A stretch of DNA of 64,000 bases from Actinocorallia longicatena (GTDB lineage Bacteria > Actinomycetota > Actinomycetes > Streptosporangiales > Streptosporangiaceae). The stretch spans positions 62,001 to 126,000 of the forward strand of contig NZ_BAAAUV010000001.1 in the NCBI RefSeq assembly GCF_039534125.1, in the 5' to 3' direction. The notes beneath the pieces were generated by a model. The model ran no database searches. It worked only from the letters and a program-made list of their open reading frames with translations, and was not told where the DNA came from. Positions 50,101 through 62,100 of this stretch are shown in pieces. The stretch's first letter is position 1. Each line of letters starts with the position of its first letter. Position numbers and translations under genes: made by a program.

Positions 50101-53100
50101 ACGGCCCGAGCCGTCCTCGGTGAAGCCGAGACGGGTCGCGGCGTGCCGGTCGAGGACGGCGGCGACGGCCCTGCGAAGGGCGTCTGCGTCGAGGCGCCCG
50201 TCGAAGTCGAAGGCGTTCTGGGCGATGTAGACGTCGGACTCCCCCGCCAGCCGGGCCTGGAAGTACAGGCCCTCCTGGAGCGGTGACAGCGCCCACTTCT
50301 CCGGTCCCGCCGCGCCGCCCGCCAGCTCGGCCAGGGCCTCGGCCCAGGCGTCGGCGAGGGCCGCCACGTCGCCGGCGGGGATGCCGCCGTCGGCATAGGT
50401 GAGGACGGCGTGCAGCTCCGGTCCCGCCGGGGTGTCGTGGCAGGCCGCGTTGATCTCCAGGAGGTAGGGCGTGCCGAGCCCGGGGTCACCTGCGGCGTTG
50501 AGCGGCTCGGGAGCGCTCTCCCAGTCGCCCTCGCGGCCCACGGGGAACCGGCCGAGGTAGTTGAACAGCAGCTGGGGGGTGCCGAGCCTGGCCAGGACCG
50601 GGGCGGTGCGCGGGTTGCAGTAGCGCAACAGCCCGTAGCCGAGACCGGCGTCGGGTGCCGCCCGCAGCGCCCCGGCGACCTCCTGCGGCGTGGCCTCGCC
50701 CGGCAGCCTGACCGGGGCGATGGAGGTGAACCAGCCGACGGTCCGCGACAGGTCGGCGTCGCCGACGGGTTCGCGGCCGTGCCGCTCCAGATCGAGCAGA
50801 AGCGGTGCGTCCGGGTCGCCTCCGCGCGCCGCCCGCCACCGGGAGACCGCCAGCCGCAGGGCGGCGACCAGGGTCTCGGTGACGTCGATGCCGGCCGCGG
50901 CGGGAACGGTCGTCAGCAGCGGCGCGGTGATCTGCGCCGGAACGCGCAGCTCGTGGTCGCGGGTGGCGCCGACGGTCAACCCGAAGGCGTGGGCCGACGG
51001 GTCGAGCTCGCCGCCGGGCGCCAGGACCTCGCTCCAGTGGCCGAACTCGCCGAGGCGGCCCGCCTGGGCCGCGTTCTCGGCGAGGGTGCGGGCGTAGGAG
51101 CGCAGCGAGGTGCCGACGGGGTCGAGCGCGATCGGGCGCCCGGCGGACAGGTCGTCCCATCCCCGGCGCAGGTCGTCGGTGAGGATCTGCCAGGAGACCC
51201 CGTCGACCACGAGGTGGTGGGCGACCAGCAGCAGGCGCCCCTGCTCGGCTCCCCGGTCGAACAGGACGGCCTCGAGGACCTGCCCGGCGTCGGGGTCGAG
51301 GCGTCCGGCGGCGGCGTCGGACTCCGCCGCGACCAGCTCCGCCAGGTCACGGCCCGCCGTGTCGACGACGGTGACCCTGGCGCCGGGCCCGGTGGCCGTG
51401 GCCTCGAGGGACCACAGCAGCGGCGACGGGCGGTGCAGCCGCAACCGCAGGGCGTCGTGCCGGGCGGTCAGCGCCGCCAGGAGCGCGGAGACCCCCTCGG
51501 CCGTGAGCCCGGGCGGGGTGCGCAGCAGTTCGGCCTGGTTGTGGCGGCCGATGGGGCCGCCGAGCTCGGACAGGCGCTGCACGATCGGCATCGGCATGAC
51601 CTCGCCGACGCCGTCGGAGGGCGCCTCCGGCGCTGCGGTGGCCTGCGGGGTGAGGATCCCGGACAGCGCGGCCGGGGTGCGGTGCACGAACACCTCGCGC
51701 GGCGACAGGCGCAGGGAGCGGCGGCGGGCCAGGTTGACGAGCTGGATGGCGATGATGCTGTCGCCGCCCAGGGTGAAGAAATCGTCGTCGGGGCCGACCC
51801 GGTCGAGGCGCAGGACCTCGGCGAACAGCTCCTGGAGGACCGCGCTCGCGGGGGCCTCCGCGGCGGCGGGGGCCGGGGCGGCCGCCGTCCGGCGGGACGG
51901 AGCGGGCAGCGCGTCGCGGTCGAGCTTGCCGTTGACGGTCAGCGGCAGCGCCTCCAGCGTGACGAAGGCGTGCGGGACCTCATAGGCCGGCAGGCGTCCC
52001 GACAGCCCGGTCCTGACCTCGTCGAGGTCGAGGGAGGCGCCTGAGCGGGCGACGAGGTAGGCGACCAGGCTGCGGCGGCCGGGCTCGTCCTCCCGGACGA
52101 CGACCGCGGTGCCGGCGACCGCCTCGTGGGCCAGGAGGGCGGCCTCGATCTCGGCGGGTTCGATCCGGTAGCCGCGGATCTTGACCTGCCGGTCCGACCT
52201 GCCGAGGTAGACGAGATCGCCTTCGGGCGTCCAGCGGGCGAGGTCGCCGCTGCGGTACAGGCGTCCGCCGGGGGCGTCGCCGAACGGGTCGGCGACGAAG
52301 CGTCCCGCGGTCAGCCCCGGACGGTCGAGGTAGCCGGAGGCGACCTGTGCCCCCGCGACGTACATCTCGCCGGTCACGCCCGGCGGGACGGGACGCAGCA
52401 GGTGGTCGAGCAGGTGCACGCGCAGGCCCGGCAGCGGCCCGCCGATGACGCTGCCGCTGTCGGCGGAGGTCAGCGGCCGGAAAGAGACGTGGACGCAGGT
52501 CTCGGTGATCCCGTACATGTTCACCAGCGAGGGCGAGTTCTCGCCGTGCCGCCGGAACCAGCCCGCCAGCCGCGCCGGGTCGAGGGCCTCGCCGCCGAAG
52601 ACGACGTACCGGAGCGCCAGCGCGTCGCCGGACTCCCGGTCGGCCTCGGTGAGCGGGTAGAACGCCGACGGCGTCTGGTTGAGCACGGTGACGCGCTCGT
52701 CGCGGAGCAGGTCGCGGAAGCGCCGCGGGTCGCGGGCGACGTCGGTGCCGACGACGACGAGCCTGCCGCCGTGCAGCAGCGCCCCCCACATCTCCCAGAC
52801 GGAGAAGTCGAAGGCCGCGGAGTGGAACATGGTCCACACGTCGTCCGGGCCGAGGTCGAAGACCCGCCGGGCGCCGGCGAACAGCGCCAGCACGTTGCGG
52901 TGGGTCACCACGACGCCCTTGGGCAGCCCGGTCGAACCCGAGGTGTAGATCACGTAGGCGGCCTGGCCCGCGACCGGATCGGGCCGGTCGGCGGAGGTCA
53001 GCGGAGCCGTGGAACGCACCGCGACGGCCGGATCCTCCGGCCACAGCACCGGGACGGCCGCAGTGATCGCCCGGTCGGTGATCAGCAGGTGCGGGGCGGA

Positions 53101-56100
53101 GTCGGTGAGGATGTGGTGGAGCCGGTCGGCGGGGGCGTCGATGTCGAGCGGCACATAGCAGCCGCCCGCCTTGACGACGGCCAGCAGCGCGACGACCAGC
53201 TCGGCGCCGCGCGGAAGGGCGACCGCGACCCGGGCGGCCGGGGTGAGGCCCCGGGCGAGGAGCTCGCGGGCCAGCCGGTTGGATCGCTCGTCCAGCTCGG
53301 CCCGGGTGATCTGGGCTCCGTCCCAGGTGAGGGCGATCGCACCGGGTCCGGCCGGGGCCGCGGCGTAGGCGGACGCGAGCGAGGCGGACTCGTCGGTCTC
53401 CTCGGTCCGTCCGGAGGCGCCGAGGGCCCGTTCGGCTTCGGTCCTGAGGTCGAGCGCGGCGATCCGGCGGTCCGGGTCGCCGGTGAAGGCGGTGAGGATG
53501 AGGTCGATCCGTTCCAGGAGGGCGGCGGCCCGGCCGGGGGTGACCAGGTCGACGTCGTGCTTGAGTTCGAGGGTCAGCCCGTCGCCGGGGAAGGCGACCA
53601 GGGACGCCGGGTAGTGCGGGGCGTCGGTGCCGGTGAAGCCGCGGACGGTGAGCGCGCCGGGGGCGTCCTCCGCGGGCACGTCGGGGAAGTTCTCGACGAC
53701 GACCATGGTGTCGAAGAACTCCCGGACGCCCGCCAGCCTGGCCAGTTCGCGCAGGCCGGTGTGCTGGACGTCGAGGAGGTCGGTCTGGACCCGCTGCACC
53801 TCGGTCAGCACCTCGGCGAGGGTCTGCCCGGGGTTCCAGGCCATCGGGACCGGGATCGTGTTGATCAGCAGGCCGACGATCGACTCGGTGCCGGCCAGGT
53901 CACCGCCGCGGCCCGACACGGTCGAGCCGAACACGACGTTCTCCCGGCCGAGGAGCTGCCCGACGAGCAGGCCCCAGGCGGCGTGGACCGCGGTGGACAG
54001 GGTGACGCCGCGTTCGCGGAGCGCGTCGGACAGGGCCGCGGTCGCCTCGGGCGACAGCCTCCGGAAGACGCTGTCGTGCCGCCCCGTGCCCTGCGCCTGC
54101 TCGAAGAGCCGGGCGGGTTCCGCCCCGGCCAGCGCCGTGCGCCAGGTCTCCTCGGCGGCGGCCCGGTCGCGGGAGGCGATCGCCTCCACATGGTCGCGGA
54201 AGGTCACGGCGGGCTCGGCCCGCTCGAAGCCGTCACCGGCCAGGCCCGCCCGGTAGGAGGCGATCACGTCGGTGAAGACCAGCGGGTAGGACCAGCCGTC
54301 GGCGAGGATGTGGTGCATCGTCTCGACCAGCCGGTGGTCGCCTTCGGCCAGGGTGACCAGGGCGTAGCGCAGCAGCGGCGGCCGCGCGAGGTCGAACGGC
54401 TCCGCCAGCTCGGCGGCGGTGAACTCCGCCAGCCGCGCCTCCGCGGTCTCGGGGTCGAGGCCGGTCAGGTCCAGCTCGCGCCAGGGGACGTCGACCGAGC
54501 CGGCGACGACCTGGACGACGCGGCCGTCCGCGGTCTCTCTGAACGAGGCGCGCAGGGCGTCGTGGCGGTGCACGGTGGCGGTGACGGCCGAGCGGAGCGC
54601 CGCGGGCTCCGCCGGGCCGGACAGCTCGGCGATCTGCTGGACGACGTAGGTGTCGGTCTCGCCGTCCTCGGCCGCCAGCCGGGCGTGGAAGTACATGCCC
54701 TCCTGGAGCGGCAGCAGCGGCAGGACGTCGACGACGCCGGTTTCGAGCCGGTCGGCGTCCTCGGCGGTGAGCTCCACCAGCGGGAAATCCGACGGGGTGT
54801 GCCCGGCGAGGTCGCAGCGCGACAGGCCGGTGAGCGCCTCCGCCCACAGCCCGGCCAGGACCGCGATCTCCGCCTCGGTCAGGACGCCCTCCGGCCAGGA
54901 CAGGGTGGCCGTCAGCACGGTGCCGCCGGGGCCGTCCTCGGCGAGGGCGTTGACCTCGAGGTTCATCGCCGGGTTGTCCGGCGCGACGCCCTCGTTCAGC
55001 GGCGAGGCGGCCGTCCAGTCGGCGCCGTCTCCCGCGGCGAAGCGGCCGAGGTAGTTGAACAGGATGCGGGGCGGCTCCGGCCAGTCCGTTCCGGCCGGGC
55101 CCAGGTGGCGCAGCACACCGTAGCCGATGCCCTTGCGGGGCACCGACCGCAGCTGCTCCTTGACGGCCTTCGCCGCGCGGGCGAGCGCCGGTCCGCCGGA
55201 GACGACCTCGGCCCAGTCCAGCGGGCCCGGATCGACGGCGACGGGGTTGATGGCGGTGAACCAGCCGATCGTCCGGGACAGGTCGGCCTCGGCGCTCAGC
55301 GCGCCGTCGCGGCCGTGTCCCTCCAGGCTCAGCAGCACGGCCGAGCCGGCGTCGCGCCAGCGGCCCAGGGCGGCGGCGAACCCGGTCAGCAGGACGTCGT
55401 CCACGCCGCCGTACATCGCGGCGGGCACGGTCGACAGCAGCGCGGCGCTGACGTCGGAGGGCAGGGAGAAGGTCAGCGACCGCACGGTCGCGGCGGTGTC
55501 CACGGCCGGGTCGAGCGGCCGCGATCCGAGCACCGGGTCCGGGACGGCCAGCACCCCCCGCCAGTACTCCTCCTCCTGGGCGAATCCGGGCGCGGCGCCG
55601 GCGACGAGCCGCGACCAGCCGCGGAACGACAGCGGCACCGGGTCGAGCTCGGGGGCGCGGCCCGCGCGCAGCGCGGCCCAGCCCTGGGCCAGGTCGGCGG
55701 CGATGATCCGCCAGGAGACGCCGTCGACGACCAGGTGGTGGATCACCAGCAGGAGCCGTCCCCTGCCGCCGTCGGACGGGGCCCATTCGGCCCTGATCAT
55801 CAGGCCCTCGTCGGGCCGCAGCTCGGCCGCGACCTCGTCCGGGCCCCGCAGGCGCGCGGCGACCGTCAGCACCGAGGCCGCGTCGGTCCTCTCCTCGGGC
55901 ACGGTCAGCGACCAGCCGCCGTCGCTTCGCTCCGTGCGGGCGCGCAGCAGGTCGTGCCGGTCCAGCAGGGCCTGGAGCAGGCCGGTCAGCCCGGCGGCGT
56001 CGAGCCCGGCGGGGGTGTGGAACTCCATCGACTGGTAGAAGCGGTCGAGCGGCGTGGCCGCCCTGATCGTCTCGGCGAGCATCGGCGTCGGCTCGATCCG

Positions 56101-59100
56101 GCCCGTGCCGTCGTCCGCGACGGCCGCGACGTGCTTGGGCTCCTTCGGGAGGGCGGCCGCGATGGCCTGGACGGTCCGCCGCCGGAACAGGTCCCGCGGA
56201 GTCAGCGGGAATCCGGCGCGGCGGGCCCGCCCGGAGACCGCGATCGAGGAGATGCTGTCGCCGCCGAGGGTGAAGAAGTCGTCGTCGATGCCGATCTCGG
56301 GCAGCCCCAGCACCTCGGAGAAGATCGTCACCAGGGCGCGTTCACGGTCGTCGCGGGGGGCGCGGCGGCTGGTGCCGCCCGGCGCGGCGGGCTCGGGGAG
56401 CGCGGCGACGTCGAGCTTGCCGTTGACGGTCAGCGGCAGCGCGCCGACGACCCCGTAGAGGGCGGGCACCATGTAGGACGGGAGCCGTTCGGCCAGCGCG
56501 GTGCGCAGGTCGGCCGAGAGCCGGTCCGGATCCGCGGAGGGGTCGGCCGGGATCACGTAGGCGACCAGGCGCTTGAGGCCCGTCACCGCCGACTCGGTCC
56601 TGGCGATCACCGCGGCCTGCCGGACCTGCGGGAGGGCCGTCAGCGCGGACTCGATCTCGCCGGGCTCGACCCGGTAGCCGCGTATCTTCACCTGGTCGTC
56701 GGCGCGGCCGAGGAAGTCGATGACGCCGTCGGTGCGGCGCCTGACCAGGTCGCCGGTGCGGTACATGCGCTCGCCGGGCGCGAACGGGTCGGCCACGAAG
56801 CGCGACGCGCTCAGCCCGGGGGCGTGCAGGTAGCCCCTGGCCAGGCCGATGCCGGAGATGTACAGCTCGCCCGCCACCCCATCGGGGACGGGCCGCAGCC
56901 AGGCGTCGAGGATGTGGGCGCGGGTGTTCCAGATCGGCCGCCCGACGGCCGGGGTGGCGCTGTCTCCCGTGCCCGCGCCGAGCGTGTTGATCGTGTACTC
57001 GGTCGGCCCGTACAGGTTGTAGCCGACGGCGCCGCCGGGCTCGCTCAGCCGGGACCAGACCGCGTCGCTGACGGCCTCGCCGCCGAGCAGGACGAGGCGG
57101 GGCGGGTGGCCCGCGGGGTCGAGCAGGCCCTCGTCGAACAGGTGGTGGGCGTAGGTCGGCGTCACGTTGATGACGTCGATGCCGTGGGCCTGGCAGTAGG
57201 CGACCAGGGCCGTCGCGTCGCGGCGGAGCTCTTCGTCGCAGACGTGGACCTCGTGGCCCTCGACGAGCCACAGCAGTTCCTCCCACGACATGTCGAAGGA
57301 GAACGACACGGTGTGGGCGATGCGCAGCCGGGCCGTGCCCTGTGCGGCGGCGCGGGCCACGACCGGGTCGAAGATCTCGGCCCGGTGGTTGAGCTGCATG
57401 TTGGTCAGGCCCCGGTGCGGGGTGACGACGCCCTTGGGGCGGCCGGTCGAGCCCGAGGTGTAGATGACGTAGGCGGCGTGCTCCAGCCGTCCGGGGGTGC
57501 CGGGGGCGAAGCCGCGCAGCTCGGCGTCGGTGAGGGGGCCGCCCGGCAGGTCGCCGGGACGGTCGGCGGGGTCGTCGGTCAGCAGGACGGCGCCGCCGAG
57601 GCCGCGCTGGTGCTCGGCGACCTGGGCGCTCGCCCCGGTGGCCAGCAGGAGCCTGGGCGTGGCGTCGTCGAGCATCATCGCCAGCCGGTCCACCGGATGG
57701 TCGAGGTCGAGCGGCAGGTAGGCGGCGCCGGTGCGGAGCACGGCGAACAGCGCCACGACCATGTCGATCGAGCGCGGCAGGGCCAGGGCGACGATCTCGC
57801 CGGGGCCCGCGCCGAGTTCCAGCAGGGTCCGGGCGCGGCGGTTGATCCGCGCGTCGAGCTCGGCGTAGGTGAGCCGGGTCGTGCCGAAGACCAGGGCGGT
57901 CTCGTCGGGGATGGCGGCGGCGCGTCGGCCGAGCAGGTCGCCGATCGAGTCCTCGCCGATCGGGTGGTCGGCGGCCGACCAGCGTCCGGCGGTGACGGCG
58001 CGCTCCTCCTCGAGCGACAGGTCGAGCGCTCCGGCCGGGACGTCCAGCCCGTCGGCGAGCCGGGTGAGCAGCCCGACGAGCCGCCGGACGAGCCGGTGTG
58101 CCCGCTCCTCGGTGACGAGGTCGGGCCGGTACTCCAGCTTGATCCGGAGGTTGGCGCCGGGGGTGAGCACCCAGGTCAGCGGGTAGTGCGTGGTGTCGTT
58201 GTAGGCGACGCCGGTGATGCCCTGGGCGCGCTCCAGGTCGGAGAAGGTCGAGTCGCCGAGGAAGTTCTGCAGCACGAACAGGCAGTCGAAGAGCTGGTCG
58301 CTTCCGGCGGCGCGCTGGATGTCGCCGAGGCCGAGGTACTCGTGCGGGGCCAGGCCGAGCCTGCTCTCCTGGGCGGCGGTGGCGAGATCGAGGAAGCTCC
58401 GTCCCGGTGCGGGCGTGATCCGGGCCGGGACGGTGTTGAGGAACAGGCCGATGACGTCCTCGATGCCGGGCAGTTCGGTCGGCCGTCCCGCGACGGTCGT
58501 GCCGAACACGACGTCGGAGCGGCCGGTCTCGTAGCCGAACAGCAGGCCGAGGGCGGCCGTCAGCAGGGAGTTCAGGGTGATGCCGCCGCGCCTGGCCTGC
58601 TCGTCGAGACGGGCGGTGAGCTCGGCGGGCAGCGCCTCGTTGATCCGCAGCGACGGCACGGGCTCGCGGCCCGCCGCCTCCGGGACCAGGAGGGTCGGCT
58701 CGGTGAGGCCGGACAGCGCCTCCCTCCAGGCCGCGGTCGCCGCGTCCCGGTCGCGTGCGGCGAGCCAGTCCAGGTAGCCGGGGAAGGTCGACCTGGCGGG
58801 CTCGAGGGCGCCGCGCTCCCCTCGGGAGTCGTAGAACGCGAACAGCTCGCGCAGGACCAGCTCGCGCGACCAGCCGTCCCAGAGCAGGAAGTGGGAGGTC
58901 AGCAGCAGCCGGTCGCGGCCCTCGGGCAGCCGCACCACGGTCAGCCGGACCAGGGGCGGGCTCGCCAGGTCGAACGGCAGCTCGGCGTCCCGCGCGGTCA
59001 CCTCCTCCAGGGCGTCGTCGCCGGAGGTGAGGTCGACGACGGCCACCTCGGCGGGCACCCGGGCCGCGACCCGCTGGACCACGCCGGAGGCGTCCTCCTC

Positions 59101-62100
59101 GAAGCCGACCCGCAGCGTCGGATGCCGGTCGAGCAGCGCCTCGAAGGCCAGGGTCATCGCGGCGACGTCGATCCGCCGGTCGAAGTCGAAGGCGTTCTGG
59201 GCGAGGTAGTTCGAGGCCGAGCCCTCGCCGAGCACGGCCTGGTAGTGGACGCCGGCCTGGAGCGGGGACAGCGGCCACACCTCGTCCCGCGCCGCGACCG
59301 CCTCGGGCACCGAGGCCGCGGGGAGGGCCGTGGAGAGTGCCGCGGCCTCCCGGGCGCCGATCGCCTCGGGGGTGCGGAGCCGGAAGACGTCGTGGGTGGT
59401 GAGGACCACGCCGACGCGGGCGAGCCGGTTGACGGCGCGGATCGCGGTGATGCTGTCGCCGCCGCGGGCGAAGAAGTCGTCGTCCACCGCGAAGTCCGGG
59501 ACGTTCAGCACGGCCGCGAACTCGGCGCACAGCACGGCCTCGGCCGGGGTCGCCGGACGGGAGGCCGTCCGGCGCTCGGCCGTCTCCGGCAGCGGCAGGG
59601 CCGCCCGGTCGCGCTTGCCGTTGGGCAACAGCGGCAGGCTCTCCAGGACGGTCACCGTCGCCGGGACCAGGTAGGGCGGCAGCTCGGCGCGGAGCGCGGC
59701 GAGCAGGGTGGCGGGCATGATCTCCTCGCCCGGGACCGGGACGACGTAGCCGTGCAGCACGGCCAGGCCCGTGGTGGAGGCGCGGGCCGTGGCCGCGGCC
59801 TCGGCGACGCCGGGGCGGCGGAGCAGGGCCGCCTCCACCTCGCCGGGCTCGACCCGATGGCCGTTGATCTTGACCTGGGCGTCGGCGCGGCCCAGGAACT
59901 CGATCCCGTGCTCGGTCCAGCGGCCCAGGTCGCCGGTGCGGTAGAGGCGCTCGCCCGGCGCGAAGGGGCTGGCCACGAAGCGGGTCGCGGTGGCCTCCGC
60001 CCGTCCCAGGTAGCCCCGGGCGAGCTGGACGCCGCCGACGTAGATCTCGCCGACCGTGCCGCGTCCGGCCAGGCCCAGCGCGGAGTCGAGCAGGTGGACG
60101 GTGACGCCGGGGACCGGGCCGCCGAGGGTGACCGGACGGCCCGTCGCGACCTCGGTGACGAGCACGTCGCCCGCGACCTCGGACGAGCCGTAGGAGTTGA
60201 CGACCGTCGCGTGCGGCGACGCGGCCGCGAGCAGGCTCAGGGTCTCCTCGCCGAGGGCCTCGCCGCTGAGGATCCAGCGCTCGATCCCGGCCAGGTCCTG
60301 GGGCGCGGTCTCGGCCAGCGCGGCGGCGAGGCTGGGCACCGCCAGGAGCTGGGTGGCGTCGCAGCGGCCGGTGAGCCGGGCGAGGGCCGTCCCGTCGGCG
60401 GCAACGGCGTCGTCGGCGATGACGAGGGTGGCGCCCGCGACGAGGCCGCCGAGCAGCTCGGTCGTCCCGTCGATGAAGCTCATCGAGCTCTTGGCGACGC
60501 GGACGTCGCGGTCGGGGCTCGACCACTGGGCCGCGGCCCAGGTCAGCCGGTTGGCCAGTCCCTCGTGGGTGCCGACGACGGCCTTGGGCCGTCCGGTCGA
60601 GCCGGAGGTGTAGACGACCGACACGGCGTCGGCGCCGGTCACGGTGACGGCGGGCGCCTCGCCGCCGGTCCGCGCGGCTCCTCTGACCGTCAGCGTCGGG
60701 AGGCCGTGCGGGGGCAGCGACCGCGCCGAGACGTCGTCGGTGAGGACGCAGACGGGCCGGGCGTCGGTGAGCATGAACTCGACCCGCGCCGCCGGGTATC
60801 CGGGGTCGACCGGCAGATAGGCGGCGCCGGCGCGGACCACGGCGAGCAGGGCGACGGCGAGGTCGGTGGAGCGCGAGGTGGCGACGGCGACGAGATCACC
60901 GCGCCGCACACCGGCCTCGGCCAGCGCGGAGGCGACCCTGCCGGCGCGGGCGTCGAGCTGGGCGTAGGTCAGGAAGGAGTCGCCGCAGATGACCGCGGTC
61001 GCGGCGGAGCGCTCGGCGACCGTGCGGGCGATCAGATCGTTGACAGTCCCGCCGATCCCGCCGGCCGCGCCGGACGCACCGGTGCCGTCGGCGACGAGGC
61101 TCCGGCGCGCCTCTCCCGTGACGGTCTCGATCCGGCCGCAGGGGGCGTCCGGGTCGGCGGTGATCGCGTCCAGGAGGGCGGTGTAGCGGTCGAGCAGGCC
61201 GGAGGCGTCGACGACGGCCCGGTCGTGGGTGAGGACCAGCGCCATCCGCTCTCCCGGCCTGGCCGTGAGCGTCACCGGGTAGTGCGGCGCCTCGACGGTG
61301 CGCATCGAGGTCACCCGCCCGGCGGGGACCGGCGGCTGGTTCTCGACGACCACGAGGGTGTCGAACAGCTCGGGCAGGCCGAGCTCGCGGTGCAGGGCCG
61401 TCAGCGGGACGTGCTCGTGCTCCATCAGGTCGGCCCGGTCGCCGGCGAAACGCCTGAGCACGCCGGTCACGGAGTCGGCGGGGTCCAGCCGGACGCGCGC
61501 GGGCACCGTGTTGATCAGCAGGCCGATCATGGAGTCGATGCCGGGCAGGTCGCCACCGCGCCCGGACACGGTCAGCCCGAAGGTGACGTCGCCGGAGCCG
61601 GTGATCCGGCCGAGCAGGACCCCCCACGCGCCGGTGAGGACCGAGCTCAGGGTGAGCCCGTGGCCCGTGGCGTAGGCGCGCACCCGCGCCTCGAGCTCCG
61701 CGGGCAGGAGGATCTCCTCCCGGCCGAAGCCCCGGCCGTGGCCGCCGGCGAGGATCCCGGCCAGCCGGGTCGGCCCGGTGACGCCCCGGAGGGAGCGCGT
61801 CCAGGCCTCGATCGCGGGCGCGGGGTCGGCGAGGGTCCGCAGGAACTCACCGAAGGGCACCGGCTCGGGCAGCGCGGCCGGGTCGGGGGCCAGCAGCTCG
61901 TCGAGCATCAGCGGCACCGACCAGCCGTCGGCGAGGATGTGGTGGACGGTGTGGACCAGCACGTGCCGGTCCTCGGCCAGCCTGACCAGCGCGAACCGCA
62001 TCGCGGGCGGCTCGGCCAGGTCGAACGGCAGCTCCCGCTGCTCCAGGGCCAGCCGCTCGACGAAGCGCTCCGCCTCGTCCGGGGCGGCGGAGGTGAGGTC

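Noticed and set aside
46396..50286. Long rightward open frame opposite the NRPS (about 1296 codons)
   Set aside because: It lies antisense to well-conserved NRPS domains, is Arg/Gly/Glu-rich without any domain, and is explained by codon bias in GC-rich DNA.
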